Positions 49,081 through 61,068 of a DNA stretch of 64,000 bases are shown one piece after another. Every line of letters starts with the position of its first letter. Positions within the stretch are counted from its first letter, which is position 1. The stretch covers positions 27,687,001 to 27,751,000 of the forward strand of contig NC_084891.1 of assembly GCF_958979055.1 (NCBI RefSeq). The letters run 5' to 3'. The position numbers were made by a program, and so were the translations under genes. This DNA is from Alnus glutinosa. Taxonomy: Eukaryota > Streptophyta > Magnoliopsida > Fagales > Betulaceae. Under the pieces are notes generated by a model. It did not search any database and was not told where the DNA came from. It was given only the letters and a program-made list of their open reading frames with translations.

Positions 49081-49540
49081 ATACACACGTCTAAATATAT
49101 TCTAATAGATAAAAATGAAAGAAATTGATTGACAAGGAAATGAAAGGTGGGCTGAACCCCAAATTAAGGACCACAGCACATGGTGATTAGGTAAAAAAAA
49201 GGGGGAGGGGGGTTAGAGCGAATGGGATAAGAATTCCTAACAATTTGGACTCAATATGTGAGAGATTTATTTGTTCAAATAAATAATAAAACAGTTTAAA
49301 ATTTATTTAGACAAATAAATTCTCTCATGACGTGATGCCAAAATTAATAACAATTTAGACGACAAATAGGATCACAATCAGCTAATGACATTGCTTTGAT
49401 ATAATAATTAAAGACCAAAAAACCTAAAGTTTGTTGTCAATTTGAACGTGAATTTCATTTTTGTGAAATATCCCGAGACAAACTGAGAGACGTGATGTGT
49501 GTCCGAGTCGCTGAGGCTCCGAGCACCGGCTGATGTGTAC
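49081..49540. other. Upstream region of LOG gene
   Basis: Intergenic DNA with an A-run then a G-rich tract near 49192-49213. It becomes GC-richer towards the LOG promoter. Confidence 0.4.
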
Positions 49541-49550
49541 ATATAAAAAG
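49541..49550 (+). promoter_or_regulatory. TATA box of LOG gene
   Basis: ATATAAAAAG, about 150 bp upstream of the LOG start codon, followed by a C/A-rich leader typical of plant genes. Assigned by match and position. Confidence 0.6.
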
Positions 49551-49701
49551 GGACCATGAAACCCTTTGCCATTCCTTACTTTTTGGCATCGGCTTTCAAC
49601 TTTGAAGCACTTTGCTGACCGCTAAATCATAACAAACACGTTCTCGTTCTCTCCTACACACCAAAAACAAAACCCAATTTGGTTCCATAGCCTTTCCACT
49701 A

Positions 49702-50572
49702 ATGGAAAATCAACAGCAGCAGCGCCAGCCTGCTTCCGTGAAATCAAGATTCAGACGTGTCTGTGTTTTCTGTGGGAGCAGCCCTGGCAAGAACCCTAGC
49801 TACCAGCTTGCTGCTATCCAACTCGGCAAACAACTGGTACCACCCAAAACCACTCTTTCTTTTTTCTTTATCTTTGAATTAAATGAGAGGATGAGAGCTT
49901 CTTCTGGGACCGGCTTCCTCATTAGGCCACCTACCTCAGAACATCATGTATTGCTCACGTGACATGATCTGTTTTTGCTTCCTGTTCCTACAAAACAGAG
50001 CCTTAACCGCTTTTTTAAGGATCTATATCAAAATTTTCTCTTTTTTTTTTTCGATCATTTTTTCATATTATTTTTCTTTTCCGCTACCAATAGCCTTTGC
50101 AGTAAGATTCCCAGAAGTTTTAGTGCCTAACTTTTGTCTTGCAAATTCTAGTAGTGATTGTTTGATAAGAAAAAGAAAGAAGTACGGATCCGAAACAGAG
50201 ACCTCTGTGACTGTGCTTGAGTAAAACAGAGATCCCTGTTTTTGGTATCCTCTGCTTTGTTTTCTCTTCCTTGGGCTGGATCAATTGGTGATGAATAAGG
50301 GAAAAAGGAAAGAAAAGATATATTTCATTGTTCAATCAAATATAATCTCAGTTTTGTAGTACAAATTACAATGTTTCTTTCTTTCAAGGCGATAATGGAA
50401 GGGTTTTGTTTGAATTAACCCCGTCGGTTTTTAACAATATATAAAACCATTGCAGGTGGAAAGGAACATTGACTTGGTTTATGGAGGAGGAAGCATTGGC
50501 TTGATGGGTCTCATCTCCCAAGCTGTCTATGATGGCGGTCGCCACGTTTTGGGGTATCTACTACAACTTGCC

Positions 50573-50605
<33 letters not shown>

Positions 50606-52053
50606 GTATATGTCTGTGTGTATATCTTTGTTGATGTCTGTGTCTTTTTCTTGCAGAGTAATTCCCACGACTCTCATGCCAAGAGAGGTACTTGAATTTA
50701 TGACTTGCTTTTGAGAATAAAAAGAAAAAGAAATATATACCATTTTCCCGTAGCTGGTATAATAATAAATTCAACTTTATTTGAGTGCTTCTCTCAAGAA
50801 AGATTTTATACATAGTCAATTTGAAACTAAACACCGATTTCTTTATTTTCTCTTCTTTTTTCTTATGATAATAAACGCAACACCGAAAATGTCCTCCCCA
50901 CAGAGAATGCTTTAGTTAAAAATTAATTTCCGGTAGTGGGAATATAAAAAGAAAGCGTGGTTTATGATTTCAGATCACCGGAGAGACAGTGGGAGAAGTA
51001 AGAGCCGTATCAGGCATGCACCAACGCAAAGCCGAAATGGCTCGTCAAGCCGATGCATTCATTGCCTTGCCAGGTGCATCTTCTTGTATATTTTCTTTTA
51101 TTTATTTGGTAGAATCTCACCCATTTGTTGTTTTAAATGCGCAATAATTTTTTCAAGTGGATCATAATCATTTATATGCACAGCAGTCAGCAGCCAGCAG
51201 CCTCCTACCTTCTTTATACACTACTTTACATCTCGGATAATCATTCTTTCAAGACTAGCTTAGCACTTCCCAAGAAAACTGTATGCATAACGGTCAACCA
51301 TATCTGTCATGTTCTTGAATTCAATCACAATAATTTTTACAGGTGGGTATGGCACCTTGGAAGAACTATTGGAAGTTATCACTTGGGCTCAGTTGGGAAT
51401 TCATGATAAGCCGGTAACAATTCATTTCTCTCTCTCTCTCTCTTTCTTAATATTATTGTGTGTTTATTAATGCTGAGATTAGCTTTCTTTAGGAGGAAAA
51501 TCGTTTCATTAGATCTGTAAAATTTACTCTAGCTGAAAAAGTAAGCAGCAATAAATCTCAAAATTGGGTCATTGGGTGTTTGTCCTAATATGTTAAAATG
51601 ACATATATTCTTAAAGTATATAATTTTTGTGCGCATTTATATTTTAAAGTAATAAAGAATTAATTAATTAATTATTATTTTTTTGGGTGGGGTTGAAGGT
51701 GGGCTTGTTAAACGTGGACGGGTACTACAACTCACTCCTCTCATTCATAGACAAAGCAGTTGATGAAGGCTTCGTAACACCTGCTGCCCGTAACATTATC
51801 GTCTCTGCCCAAACTGCCCAAGAACTCATGTGCAAGCTCGAGGTATAAAACCCCTCGCTCTATTTGTTAAATCTGTACACGTGCGACGCCACCGTATATG
51901 GTCAGTGGTAATAATCAATGCAGCAAAATGATCTGAGCCGTCCATTTCTTTCGCCAGGAATATGTTCCCAAGCACTCTGGGGTGGCACCTAAGCTAAGTT
52001 GGGAGATGGAGCAGCATTTGGGATACACAACAAAGTTAGACATTGCTCGTTGA
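49702..52053 (+). CDS. LOG: Cytokinin riboside 5'-monophosphate phosphoribohydrolase
   Basis: LOG enzymes release active free-base cytokinin from its riboside monophosphate in the cytosol and nucleus. Seven exons: 49702-49836, 50456-50553, 50657-50687, 50974-51073, 51343-51413, 51699-51842 and 51958-52053. All GT/AG and in frame, giving 224 aa, within the usual 210-230. Visible motifs: [14 protein letters not shown] (about 22-35), [13 protein letters not shown], the substrate-binding MHQRKAEMA (103-111), and the signature PGGYGTLEE (121-129) split between exons 4 and 5. Then [11 protein letters not shown] and a C-terminus ending KLDIAR. All key residues (R106, K107, E128, E129 by this count) are present. 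The N-terminus is Q-rich. Sequence is closest to the LOG1/LOG3/LOG7 group as remembered. Old annotations may call it lysine decarboxylase-like, which is a misnomer. Confidence 0.96.
50573..50599. repeat. (CT)n microsatellite in LOG intron 2
   Basis: CT dinucleotide repeat just inside the 100-bp intron 2, followed by TATATGTATATG. Confidence 0.85.
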
Positions 52054-54384
52054 CCTGATGATCAGATATCTACACACATGATGGATGCTTAATGGCCGTA
52101 GATTTTAGCAAAAGTCTCCACAAACACACGTAACCTGTAGATTGAAAAGTGCCACCACAGTTCTTTTAATTAGCTGTGGAACATGCTTTGAATTTTTTTT
52201 AATTTTTTATTTATTTTGTCCATTTGAATCTGACCTCGACGTCAAAGGCCAGTGATTTTAATACTACTTTTACTATGTCGGTGTATATATCGGAGTTTGT
52301 CTCTATAGACCATATTCTTCATGATTTGATGGGTTGTTACAAGTAACTTTCACGAAAAAGAGATTGGTTTTTTTTTTTAATAAATGGAAAAGTCGAAAAG
52401 GTTTACATGATCCTTACCACTTATGAATTAAAAGGAAAAAAAAAAAAGATAAAAAAAAAAAAGAGAGAACGATCATATAAATAAAAAACGGGTAGATCCT
52501 CCAACATTAGACACAAAGCAAACTAAAACTGTGTTGAAATAATTACTAATGATAAGAAATGGGTTAGACAAGTGACTCAATTTTCTCAATGAACTGTACA
52601 AGACAATTTCAGAAAATAAAGAGACACATATTAAGGCAAGCATGGTTAGAGTTCAAATATGTGATTATAGAAAAGAGATTGACGAACAAAAATTCCAAAA
52701 CAAGAGTCTTCCCTGAAGAAAGACTAAAACCCAAGCAACATAAAATAACATAAACAAATAAACAACAAAAAAAAACCCCAAAAAAACAGCAACTGTAGTG
52801 TCTGGCGAAGATGACTGGAGTACTAGATCCAGCAACGACGCGTGGATGGCGGAATGTGAAGTGGCTAGTTGTGTCGGGAAGCTGAAGCGTCGGTGAGTCC
52901 AATGGAGTGGCACGTGGGAGGCATGGACCATCGGAGAAACGTAGATCTAACTTTTAAAAAATCATATTTAAGAACTTGGATAAAACCGGTCATCCACGCG
53001 GGAAAGAAGATGGCAAACAAGGAGGAGAGTGAGATTGGCACAGTGGAGCAGCCAAGACACAGAAATTGCAATTCCGTGCTAGATAAGTCATACAAGACAA
53101 CGAATAAAATCTCTAGAGAAGTGAGGAGGACTAGAGAAATCTCTTGCCAAACAGCAACAAAATCAAAGAACATCATTAAGGAAAGAGGAGGAGGAGAGAA
53201 GGGAAGACATGAGAAGTCTCTTCCCTCCTCTCTGAGCAGGTTGAAAACAAAAGGAAGAAAAGAAAAGGTGTTTGCATGAGAGAGAACAAACAGAATAGTT
53301 TTCGTAGCAAGCTCTTAAATTCCAGTTTTTTTTTTTTTAAAAAAAGGAGGTTGATTTAGTTGGAAAGAAATATCACCTACACTTAAAAAGGGTATGAATA
53401 GGGTGCAATGATTGAGAGAGGGGTTTTGGACCTTACTTACTAAAGTATATGTTTGAGCTGTCCGAACACTTGTTATGAGTGAGTAAGTAAAGCCACTACT
53501 TGTCCTTAAACAGTTCATTTCATATTATTTAAAAAAAAAAAATTAGTATCGTTGGAAAAAGATATACCTATTACTAAAACGTATTTGGATCAAGTACAAT
53601 GAATAATACGAGTAGCTTATATAAGAGGGCTCCTAAATTATACTATTTGAACAGCTGTTCAAATTGGTTGAACATTTTATCCTAAGCAAGTAAAACTGCA
53701 TTGCATGTAATAAAGGCTATTCATTGCATCTAATCCCTGTCCCACTAAAACAGTCTGAAAAGAATGAATATGCTCCAAGCTAGAGGAAATTTTGACTTTC
53801 AATTCTGAAAGTTTTTGATGTTACTTGATTTCACTTTATGGGTCTTGTGTTTGAAACATAATATGTAGCATAGGTCTCCAAATTGTCGTAAATTAAGACA
53901 TAAGTAATGATTATAGAAGTACTATGTATAACATAATCATCCCGACAAGAGGAATAATCATTCAAATTCAAAGGCAAACTTTTTGAATGAAGGAGAGGTG
54001 AGGAACAAGAAGAGGAAGAATGCTAGCTATAGAGTAGGGAGGTTGATTTGGGTTTAGATAGATAGGGTTGGCCGGGGATGGATGGGGGCTTGGGAGTCAC
54101 AAGAATTTGTTGGTGCTTAGTCTGAATCATCGAAGGTCACAAGGACAGCTTTACATGACCGTACCACAAGGACCATTCAGAAAGTGACTCGTGTGCATGA
54201 CGGTGGGAAAAGTAATGGTGGAGAGCAAGTGGTCCCCCCTTCCCCCTTCTTTCTTTTGTGTTGGTGTTCACCTATTGAAGCTGTGTAGATAAGGGGGCCT
54301 GCCCCATTGGTACCAGTTGCCGCTCTCACCTTGGCATATGGCATTTGCTAACAAGTTTGACTTGTATTTCGATCCACAAAGGAA
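52054..54384. other. LOG 3' flank and intergenic
   Basis: The first 300 bp or so are the likely LOG 3' UTR. Open frames at 52609-53279 on both strands have no recognisable domain. The minus strand there looks like T/C-rich transcript-like sequence of unknown origin. Confidence 0.4.
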
Positions 54385-54387
54385 GGA

Positions 54388-55255
54388 AATCTCCTTCCGT
54401 TTTCTTAGCAAGTAAGATTCCCACATAATTCAAGTTAGGAGTTTCTAATAATTCAGACAAAATAATTGTGAATTTTTTTTATAAAGTTCAAATGCTTAAC
54501 CAAATCTCGGGTTAGATAAGCAGTGACGGAGCCACATATAGACCAATAAGGTTCATGGTCCCTACTAAAGTTTGGAAAAAAAAAATTAAACCATATGTGT
54601 ATGGGAGAGATTTTGACATGATTGGGGCTAATGACCCCTCTAAAAACAACGAATAGCCTAAGAAGTAATTAGTCTTTGGTCGTTGTACATGTGATTTTCT
54701 AACTGTGGGTCTTTGCTCTTTTCCTCTCCCTCTTTCTTTTTCTGAAAGACTAGTTCGAGAGTGAAATTCTAACTTTGGAAATTCCTCAAATGTGGGTTTG
54801 ATATCGGTTGATATAATATTGAAACTCCTTCCATTTCCTTACAAAACTAAAATTCCCACGGAATTCAAGTTAGGAGTCAATAATTCAGACAAATAATTGT
54901 GAAATTTTTTTCATAAAGTTCAAATGTTTAACCAAATCTTGGGTTAGATAAGCAGTGACGGAGCCACATGTAGACCAATAAGGGCCATGGCCCCTACAAA
55001 AGTTTAGAAAAAAAAAAATTGAATCATATGTGTATGGGAGAGATTTTGAGATGATTGGGGCTAATGACCCCTCTAAAAACTAAGAATTGCCTAAAAAGTA
55101 ATTAGTCTTTGGTCGTTGTACATGTGATTTTCTAACTGTGGGTATTTGCTTTCTTCCGCTCCCTCTTTCTTTTTCTGAAAGACTAGTTCGAGAGTGAAAT
55201 TCTAACCTTGGAAATTCCTCAAAGGTGAGTTTGACATCGGTTGATAAAATATTGA
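54388..55255 (+). repeat. Tandem duplication, unit about 432 bp
   Basis: Two diverged direct copies, about 54388-54819 and 54820-55255. Matching words include AAGCAGTGACGGAGCCACAT (offset 432 bp), ATGATTGGGGCTAATGACCC and AGTAATTAGTCTTTGGTCG. Differences are scattered substitutions and small indels. No coding capacity was seen in either. Confidence 0.85.
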
Positions 55256-55392
55256 AACTGAAGCTATAATTCGAACTATAGTTCATTTGTGTGCACGTGT
55301 ATGAGAGTGTTCAATTTAGATATACTTTTTGTTACACACATTGTATTATAAAAGTACTTCATTTTTATTTTGAGTTGTTTTTATCATAATTT

Positions 55393-55394
<2 letters not shown>

Positions 55395-55462
<68 letters not shown>
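55395..55462. repeat. (AT)n microsatellite, about 67 bp
   Basis: Uninterrupted AT repeat followed by a purine-rich GAAGAAGAAG stretch. Confidence 0.95.
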
Positions 55463-55465
<3 letters not shown>

Positions 55466-55469
55466 AGAA

Positions 55470-56251
55470 GACTTAAAAAAAGAAGAAGAAGAAGAAAAAT
55501 CATGATACGTCTTTTCCTTTCTTTTTCCCGTCCTCCGTACCTATTCTTTGCTCCCATTTATCTATCATACCTACCAAGCTAACCTAAACTCACGGACACA
55601 CCAAGTGGGGAAACATTAGGCTCCAAACATGCGCCTTGTTCCTTAGATAATCTATGTACATGCATTCGGAAAAGTCCTCAGGTGAGAACTTTGCCATATC
55701 ATGGTTCAAATTATTGTCAAAAAAAAAAATGGTTCAAATTCTATCCTTCGTACGTTGCTTCATCTCCTAATCATCGAACATATCAAAGTCAATAGTCATG
55801 ACAATCATCGGATGAAAATGTTTCTCCTTTAGTACGATGCTAGAACGCCTCCAACTAATGTAGAAGAATTCTAGCTTATACCCACTACCAGAACAACTAG
55901 TGGGTAGATTTTTGTTTCAAATTAAGGGGCAGAAATATGCTAATATTCTTGTTTCCTCCATCATTACATCTATTGGTGACATTGGTCTGCACTTTGTTGG
56001 TGGAAGATGGAACACTAAAAAATATAATACTATAAAATGAAACAATAACAAATTGTTACATAGACACTGCAACAAAGGAACCATACCAAACGTTTACTAG
56101 AACAAGTGACCGGGAAAGCTCAGAGCAATTGAGCCAAACATGATCTCACTCTTGTAAAGCAACCTAATCAGATGCTAAATTTTGCAGTGAAGGATTGAGC
56201 CAAACGGCTAGCTATAGTACAAACATGGCGTATTTATGTACCGAGGCAGCT
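55470..56251. other. Intergenic, endoglucanase 3' flank
   Basis: No gene recognised. The part near 56100-56251 is the likely 3' UTR of the minus-strand endoglucanase. Confidence 0.4.
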
Positions 56252-58412
56252 TTAGGTGAAGGATTGGACTACTGAAGAGGTGGTGACCAAACTCGACAGG
56301 AGGCCAACTATGACGGCACTGTTATATGTGGTTGGTTCTCCCTGCATTGAGTTGTTCCGGGAGTCGTCGTAAGTTTCGTTTTTGAAGGGCCCGCCGACAA
56401 GTCCTCCAATAGCTACATTTGGATTGGGTTTAGTTGAGGTGAGCCACTTGAAGCCATCAGTGCAGCCAGTCTTTGCATCGATTGGGATTGAAGCTCCCCT
56501 ATGGTGCACGTATTGTGGGTATTTATCCCCATACCCCACAAGAAAACTCATTTTCAAGGGATTGTCACCCAAGACATAATCAGCCTGGTAAATACGGGCA
56601 GCAAACCAAGATGTTAGCACTTCCCCAAGTGTCCTGGTCATTTATTGCTAAGATCTATTGTCTCTAGGAGACCTCATGGAAAATGGACATCATACCTGAG
56701 ATTGGGCAAAGTCCCGAAGATCTGCTGCAGAGAAGGATTTTCCACTGCATGATAGCTTTGCAGTTTGGGATGTAAGCATGTAATTACTGTAAAGAGTAGC
56801 CAAGAATGCAGAAGCAACAGGATGCTGCAGAGAGTTCCACTCACTGACCCATATGAGACCACCACCTGTGCCACAGAAAATGTGATGGTAAGCATGGGAT
56901 TCTTTTTTGATAATTGCAATTGGGTGGTTCAAAGCATTAGTTGTTCTAAATTGACCTGAGAGCATATGCAAGACTTTCATTCTGGACATGTATTTGACAG
57001 CTTGGAAATGTTAGGCATCCTGGCTGTCTAAAGCTTTCCTGTATTCTAATTTTCCTTGCCATAAGATGGCACATCACTTAAGGATGATTTTTATTACTTA
57101 ATGATCCATTTAGATGTTTACAACAGAAAACACAAAATTTACTCAACCTATTTAGCAACCATAAGCGCTAACTACTCGTTTTCTAGTCTCTAGAACCAAA
57201 GCCACCAATTACTCATTCATTTATTTATTCATTTCATAAGCCAATTGCTCATCCATTTTCTTCTATTAATCTTTTCCTTGTATGGATTCTAGCATTTAAT
57301 AATTAACAAAATCAGATGTTTCCCTCAAAAGGGACAAGATGGAACAACCTTGGAGGACCCAGTAAAACCCTTGCTTCTCTGAGTCCTCTGCATTCATGCC
57401 ATACACAGGCAGGGCATGGTTTCATAATACATGACAAATTTTTATTATATTTAAGTGTCGCCTAATAGACCTCCTAACCATTTGGTGAGACCCCCTAGTA
57501 AAGAGGATTGATTCTAGGATCAATCCATCTAATTGCTGGCTTCAAATATCTGCCATCCAAACATAATTCAGAATGTCAAGAGCAAGCAGCTAAGAGAAGA
57601 TTTAGTTATGTATAATCAACGTAAGTGGCACAAAACCATTCACTTTAAAAACCAATGCAAAGAAAAGAGAGGAGGAAGATTAGAGTAAATATGTGCATGA
57701 TTATCCAAGTCTTATAGCATATGTGGAGAAGATTACTGTCGGTTCTGCTGCTTGTGGCTGTTGGAGAATGTGGTAGGAGGCCGCACATAACAGCCTCAGC
57801 TGTCTTTCTGTACATTAGAAGACCATTTTTCTCCAAGTCTGAGATGTCTTTGGTACCAAAGAAGCTTAACCTGGACAACAGAACCTGTACCAAAATTGTA
57901 GACTTGTTTAACAAAGTCTATAAGCGGAATATGCTATTCATGGCTTTGCAAAATGTCTCAAAAACCTAAATTAACTCTGTTGATAACTTAGTATAATCTA
58001 GGAAGATAGAATCACTGGACTCAGACTCATGGCTCAAACACTCGAGGCAAAGCCAAGCCAGTAACTATGTTTGCAAAAATAGAAGGTTGTAGTAGGTTGT
58101 AATCTCCTCCTGAAAGTACAGTTTCAAAAACACGTCCCCATGCCATGGTCTTCCGTCACAAGAAAACATTTATAGAATAACAGAAGGGCAGTTCCATATA
58201 CATGGCCTGCAACATCTCCAAAGTCAATTTGTTGAAAGTTTTCATGTGCTTATCTGTGATGCGTTAAAGCTGCTTTAGCATGTTGCAAAAGACTTTAATC
58301 TCTCATGGTTCACACAATGTATGGGTCAAGCATCAATTGATAACAAATCTATGTATAAGGCTCATCTATCAGGAGCATCTCTTAATCATAGAGCATGGGA
58401 GATTTCACCTTT

Positions 58413-58461
<49 letters not shown>

Positions 58462-60050
58462 TATATATATATATCATGGGAAAGACTGTCATTCCTTCAC
58501 AAATAAACGTTCCATAAACAAGCAAAATTCCAATGTTTACAATCTATCTACAAAGTTCAGCTCTTATGCATTATATTTACATGTAAATGCTCATTAGAAA
58601 TATTAGCTTTTGGCAAGATATGGGGATATTGGATGGAACTAATTTAACCAATACTTTCCGGAATTTGTTCATACTTCATAAAAACACACTAAATGAATAT
58701 AGAACTAAAACAACTGGTTTCATTATTGGCATCAAGTTATGATTTTTAGAAACAAGGTATGCCAATAAATATGAAATTGGAATAAATTTGCAACAAAACT
58801 CCATCTCCTAGAAATATATATTTATACCTGGGTTCCTGCAAGCTTGTTATCCCAACTAAACCAGGTTGGACTTCCCCATTGAGCATACGCTTTTCCATTT
58901 TCCTGGGCCACATACTGAAGGTATGATTTATCCCCTGTAGCATGATAGAGCCAGCTAGCTGCCCATAAGAGCTCATCTCCAAATCCTGTTGAATTGTAGT
59001 AGGTCTGGACTTCAGGGATGTTAAGACTATAAGAACCTTTGTGTTTGTCGGCAAAAGTAAACAATTTTTGGGCATGCTTAAGGAGTGTTGTTGAATAAGC
59101 GGCGTCGGCTTTCTTAAACACCAGAGATGCTGAAGCCATAGCTGCTGCAGTCTCAGCTGCAACCTCTGTCCCTGGAGTAGACGTGTTGATCTGCGTGAGT
59201 GGCCTCTTCTCAGTCATAACTTCAGGCCTCTCCCAACAACTATGATCCGCTTTAGAATCACCCACCTGCACCAAGTTCAAAAGTGAAAAAGAGAAACACG
59301 TCAGAAACTTGATTTGTAACGACTCAGGAAAAAGCGCTAGCCAAATTTGCGCTATCACCCCAAAAGGACTAGTCAATTTGAAGTTTCGTTAGAATCCCTT
59401 ATAAAGCCCAGTTTCACCTAATAACTAAGCAATGTGGAACTTAGCACTCATGACTATCTCTTATAAACCATTCATTATATGTATCTCTTCCCAATATGGG
59501 ATTGGGGTGTTACAAACTCCCCCCCTTAAACCCCTGACGACCTCGTCAGGGCCACGTCATGCAATACTCTAGTACCACATGACCTAGTGTTACTAGGTGG
59601 TTTTGATACTATTTATAACGACTCAGGGAAAAGCGCTAATCAGATCTGCGCTATCACAACAAAATGACTAATCAATTTGAAATTTCACTAGAATCCCTTA
59701 TAAAGCCCAGTTTCACCTAATAACTAGGCAATGTGGGACTTAGCACTCATGACTATCTCTTATAAACCACTCACTACATGTATCTCTTCCCAATATGAAA
59801 TTGGGGTGTTACATGATTAGTCATGACAAATGGAACAATATTCGAGCACTGCTTTATTTTCCAATGGGAGTCATTCACAAAACAGATGAACAAATCAAAT
59901 AGACATTTTAAAATAGAGTGGTTTGATCTCATGCCAAGCCCTGACGACGCAACCAACAATGCCAAAGCATAAGAAAATAAACCACAAAAAATTCTACAGC
60001 TATCCGTTTCCTAAACCAAATTCCTACAATTATAGTTTACTTACATGAAA

Positions 60051-60081
<31 letters not shown>

Positions 60082-61068
60082 TATTGTTTTTCACAATGCT
60101 CATGGAAATTTTCCAACAATTGGTATAAAAATTAGTGCAAAGAAATGGACAGACACATGCACCAAGACACACTGCTAAGCGAGAATTGGATTAATCATAG
60201 TAGATGGCTAGAGTAACCTGAATGTAGAGAACATTGTCGGACTCATGAGCATTGATAAGGTAGTCAGTGATCCACTTGAGCGAGTCTTTAGCAGGTTCCA
60301 ACTGATTCACTGTTTCCATCTGATCTCCATACTCAAGGATGGCCCAGGACAACACTGTGGCAGTAAAAGCCATCGGAAAACCAAACTTCATGTGATCCCC
60401 GGCATCGTACATTCCTTTCGACAGATCCAAGTTTGCTTCGCTTCCATCTTTCAGAGCCGAATCCCCTCTCCAAGATATCGGTTTATCTACCAACTTACCA
60501 GCTACAATAACAAAGCAGCATACCCACCTTAAATTAACAGAAAATGCAAAAAAGAAAAAAGAAAAAAGAAGACAAAAATCTAACGGTATAGACGTATAGT
60601 CATTGGCAATATATTCACCATTTCCATTTTCAAGCTGTGAAATTTACCAGTTGGGTTTTCATATTTCAAATGATAGAAACTAAATCCAAAGCTCATGTCA
60701 CTTTTCAGAATATAATTTATCGCCTTAGGCCTACATTTATCGAGCCGGCCTTGAGAGTGATGGTACAAAGCATAATGACCGTGAAATTGTATGCATTGAA
60801 ACGCGCAACACCACGTTGTATAAAAATTGATGAAAAAAAGAGAAAAGTACTAACATTTTTGTACGTCGAAGAATTGCATAGCGATACTGAGAGCGTCGGA
60901 ATACTTCTTGACAGTGGCGCCCGGAGGACCGGGTACCGGAGGCGCCTTATCGGAGTGACCCGTTTTCTTCTTTATTGTGATCACTACCGCACCAACAACG
61001 AGAGCCAAAATCACCAGAACCAGAAGCCACCCACACCACCCTTTGGAACTCCTCGATTTCTCTCCCAT
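56252..61068 (-). CDS. GH9B7: Membrane-anchored endo-1,4-beta-glucanase (GH9)
   Basis: Glycoside hydrolase family 9 enzyme acting on beta-1,4-glucan during cell-wall growth. Six exons: 60855-61068, 60218-60501, 58828-59265, 57737-57884, 56696-56865 and 56252-56584. GT/AG and in frame, giving 528 aa, close to the remembered 525 aa of the Arabidopsis orthologue (endoglucanase 10). A short basic N-terminus is followed by one membrane segment GWLLVLVILALVVGAVVI (about 13-30) and a proline-rich PPVPGPPG linker, so a type II membrane topology is likely. Catalytic-domain marks: YDAGDHMKFGFPMAF with the DAGD aspartates (about 104-107), ELLWAASWLYHAT, WFSWDNKLAGTQ, VHHRGASIP (about 443), and EPTTYNSA with the probable acid Glu (about 501). 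Complete, with no stops. The KORRIGAN-type group has a longer N-terminus. The paralog symbol is by similarity from memory. Confidence 0.95.
58417..58473. repeat. (TG)n(TA)n microsatellite in GH9 intron 3
   Basis: About 44 bp of TG repeat followed by C and about 12 bp of TA repeat. Confidence 0.9.
59310..59314. repeat. TRIM target-site duplication, left copy
   Basis: TGATT, repeated at 59814-59818. Confidence 0.85.
59315..59813 (-). mobile_element. Complete TRIM in GH9 intron 2
   Basis: A 499-bp element with 200-bp LTRs at 59315-59514 and 59614-59813 and a 99-bp interior. Read on the minus strand, the LTRs run TGTAACACCCCAAT... to ...GAGTCGTTACA. Just after the first is TAGTATCAAAACC, a diverged initiator tRNA-Met primer site (normal TGGTATCAGAGCC). 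Just before the second is the polypurine tract AAGGGGGGGAG. Flanking TGATT copies are exact. No coding capacity, as in terminal-repeat retrotransposons in miniature. It has the same orientation as the host gene. The LTRs differ by scattered substitutions, so the insertion is not very recent. Confidence 0.9.
59814..59818. repeat. TRIM target-site duplication, right copy
   Basis: TGATT, identical to 59310-59314. Confidence 0.85.
60059..60084. repeat. (AT)n microsatellite in GH9 intron 2
   Basis: Short perfect AT repeat. Confidence 0.9.

Noticed and set aside
52609..53279. Overlapping frames of 88-136 codons on both strands
   Set aside because: No recognisable motif; overlapping frames on both strands suggest chance openness of purine/pyrimidine-skewed DNA.
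58280..58597. Frame with a Cys-Val repeat
   Set aside because: Translation of the (TG)n repeat inside an endoglucanase intron.
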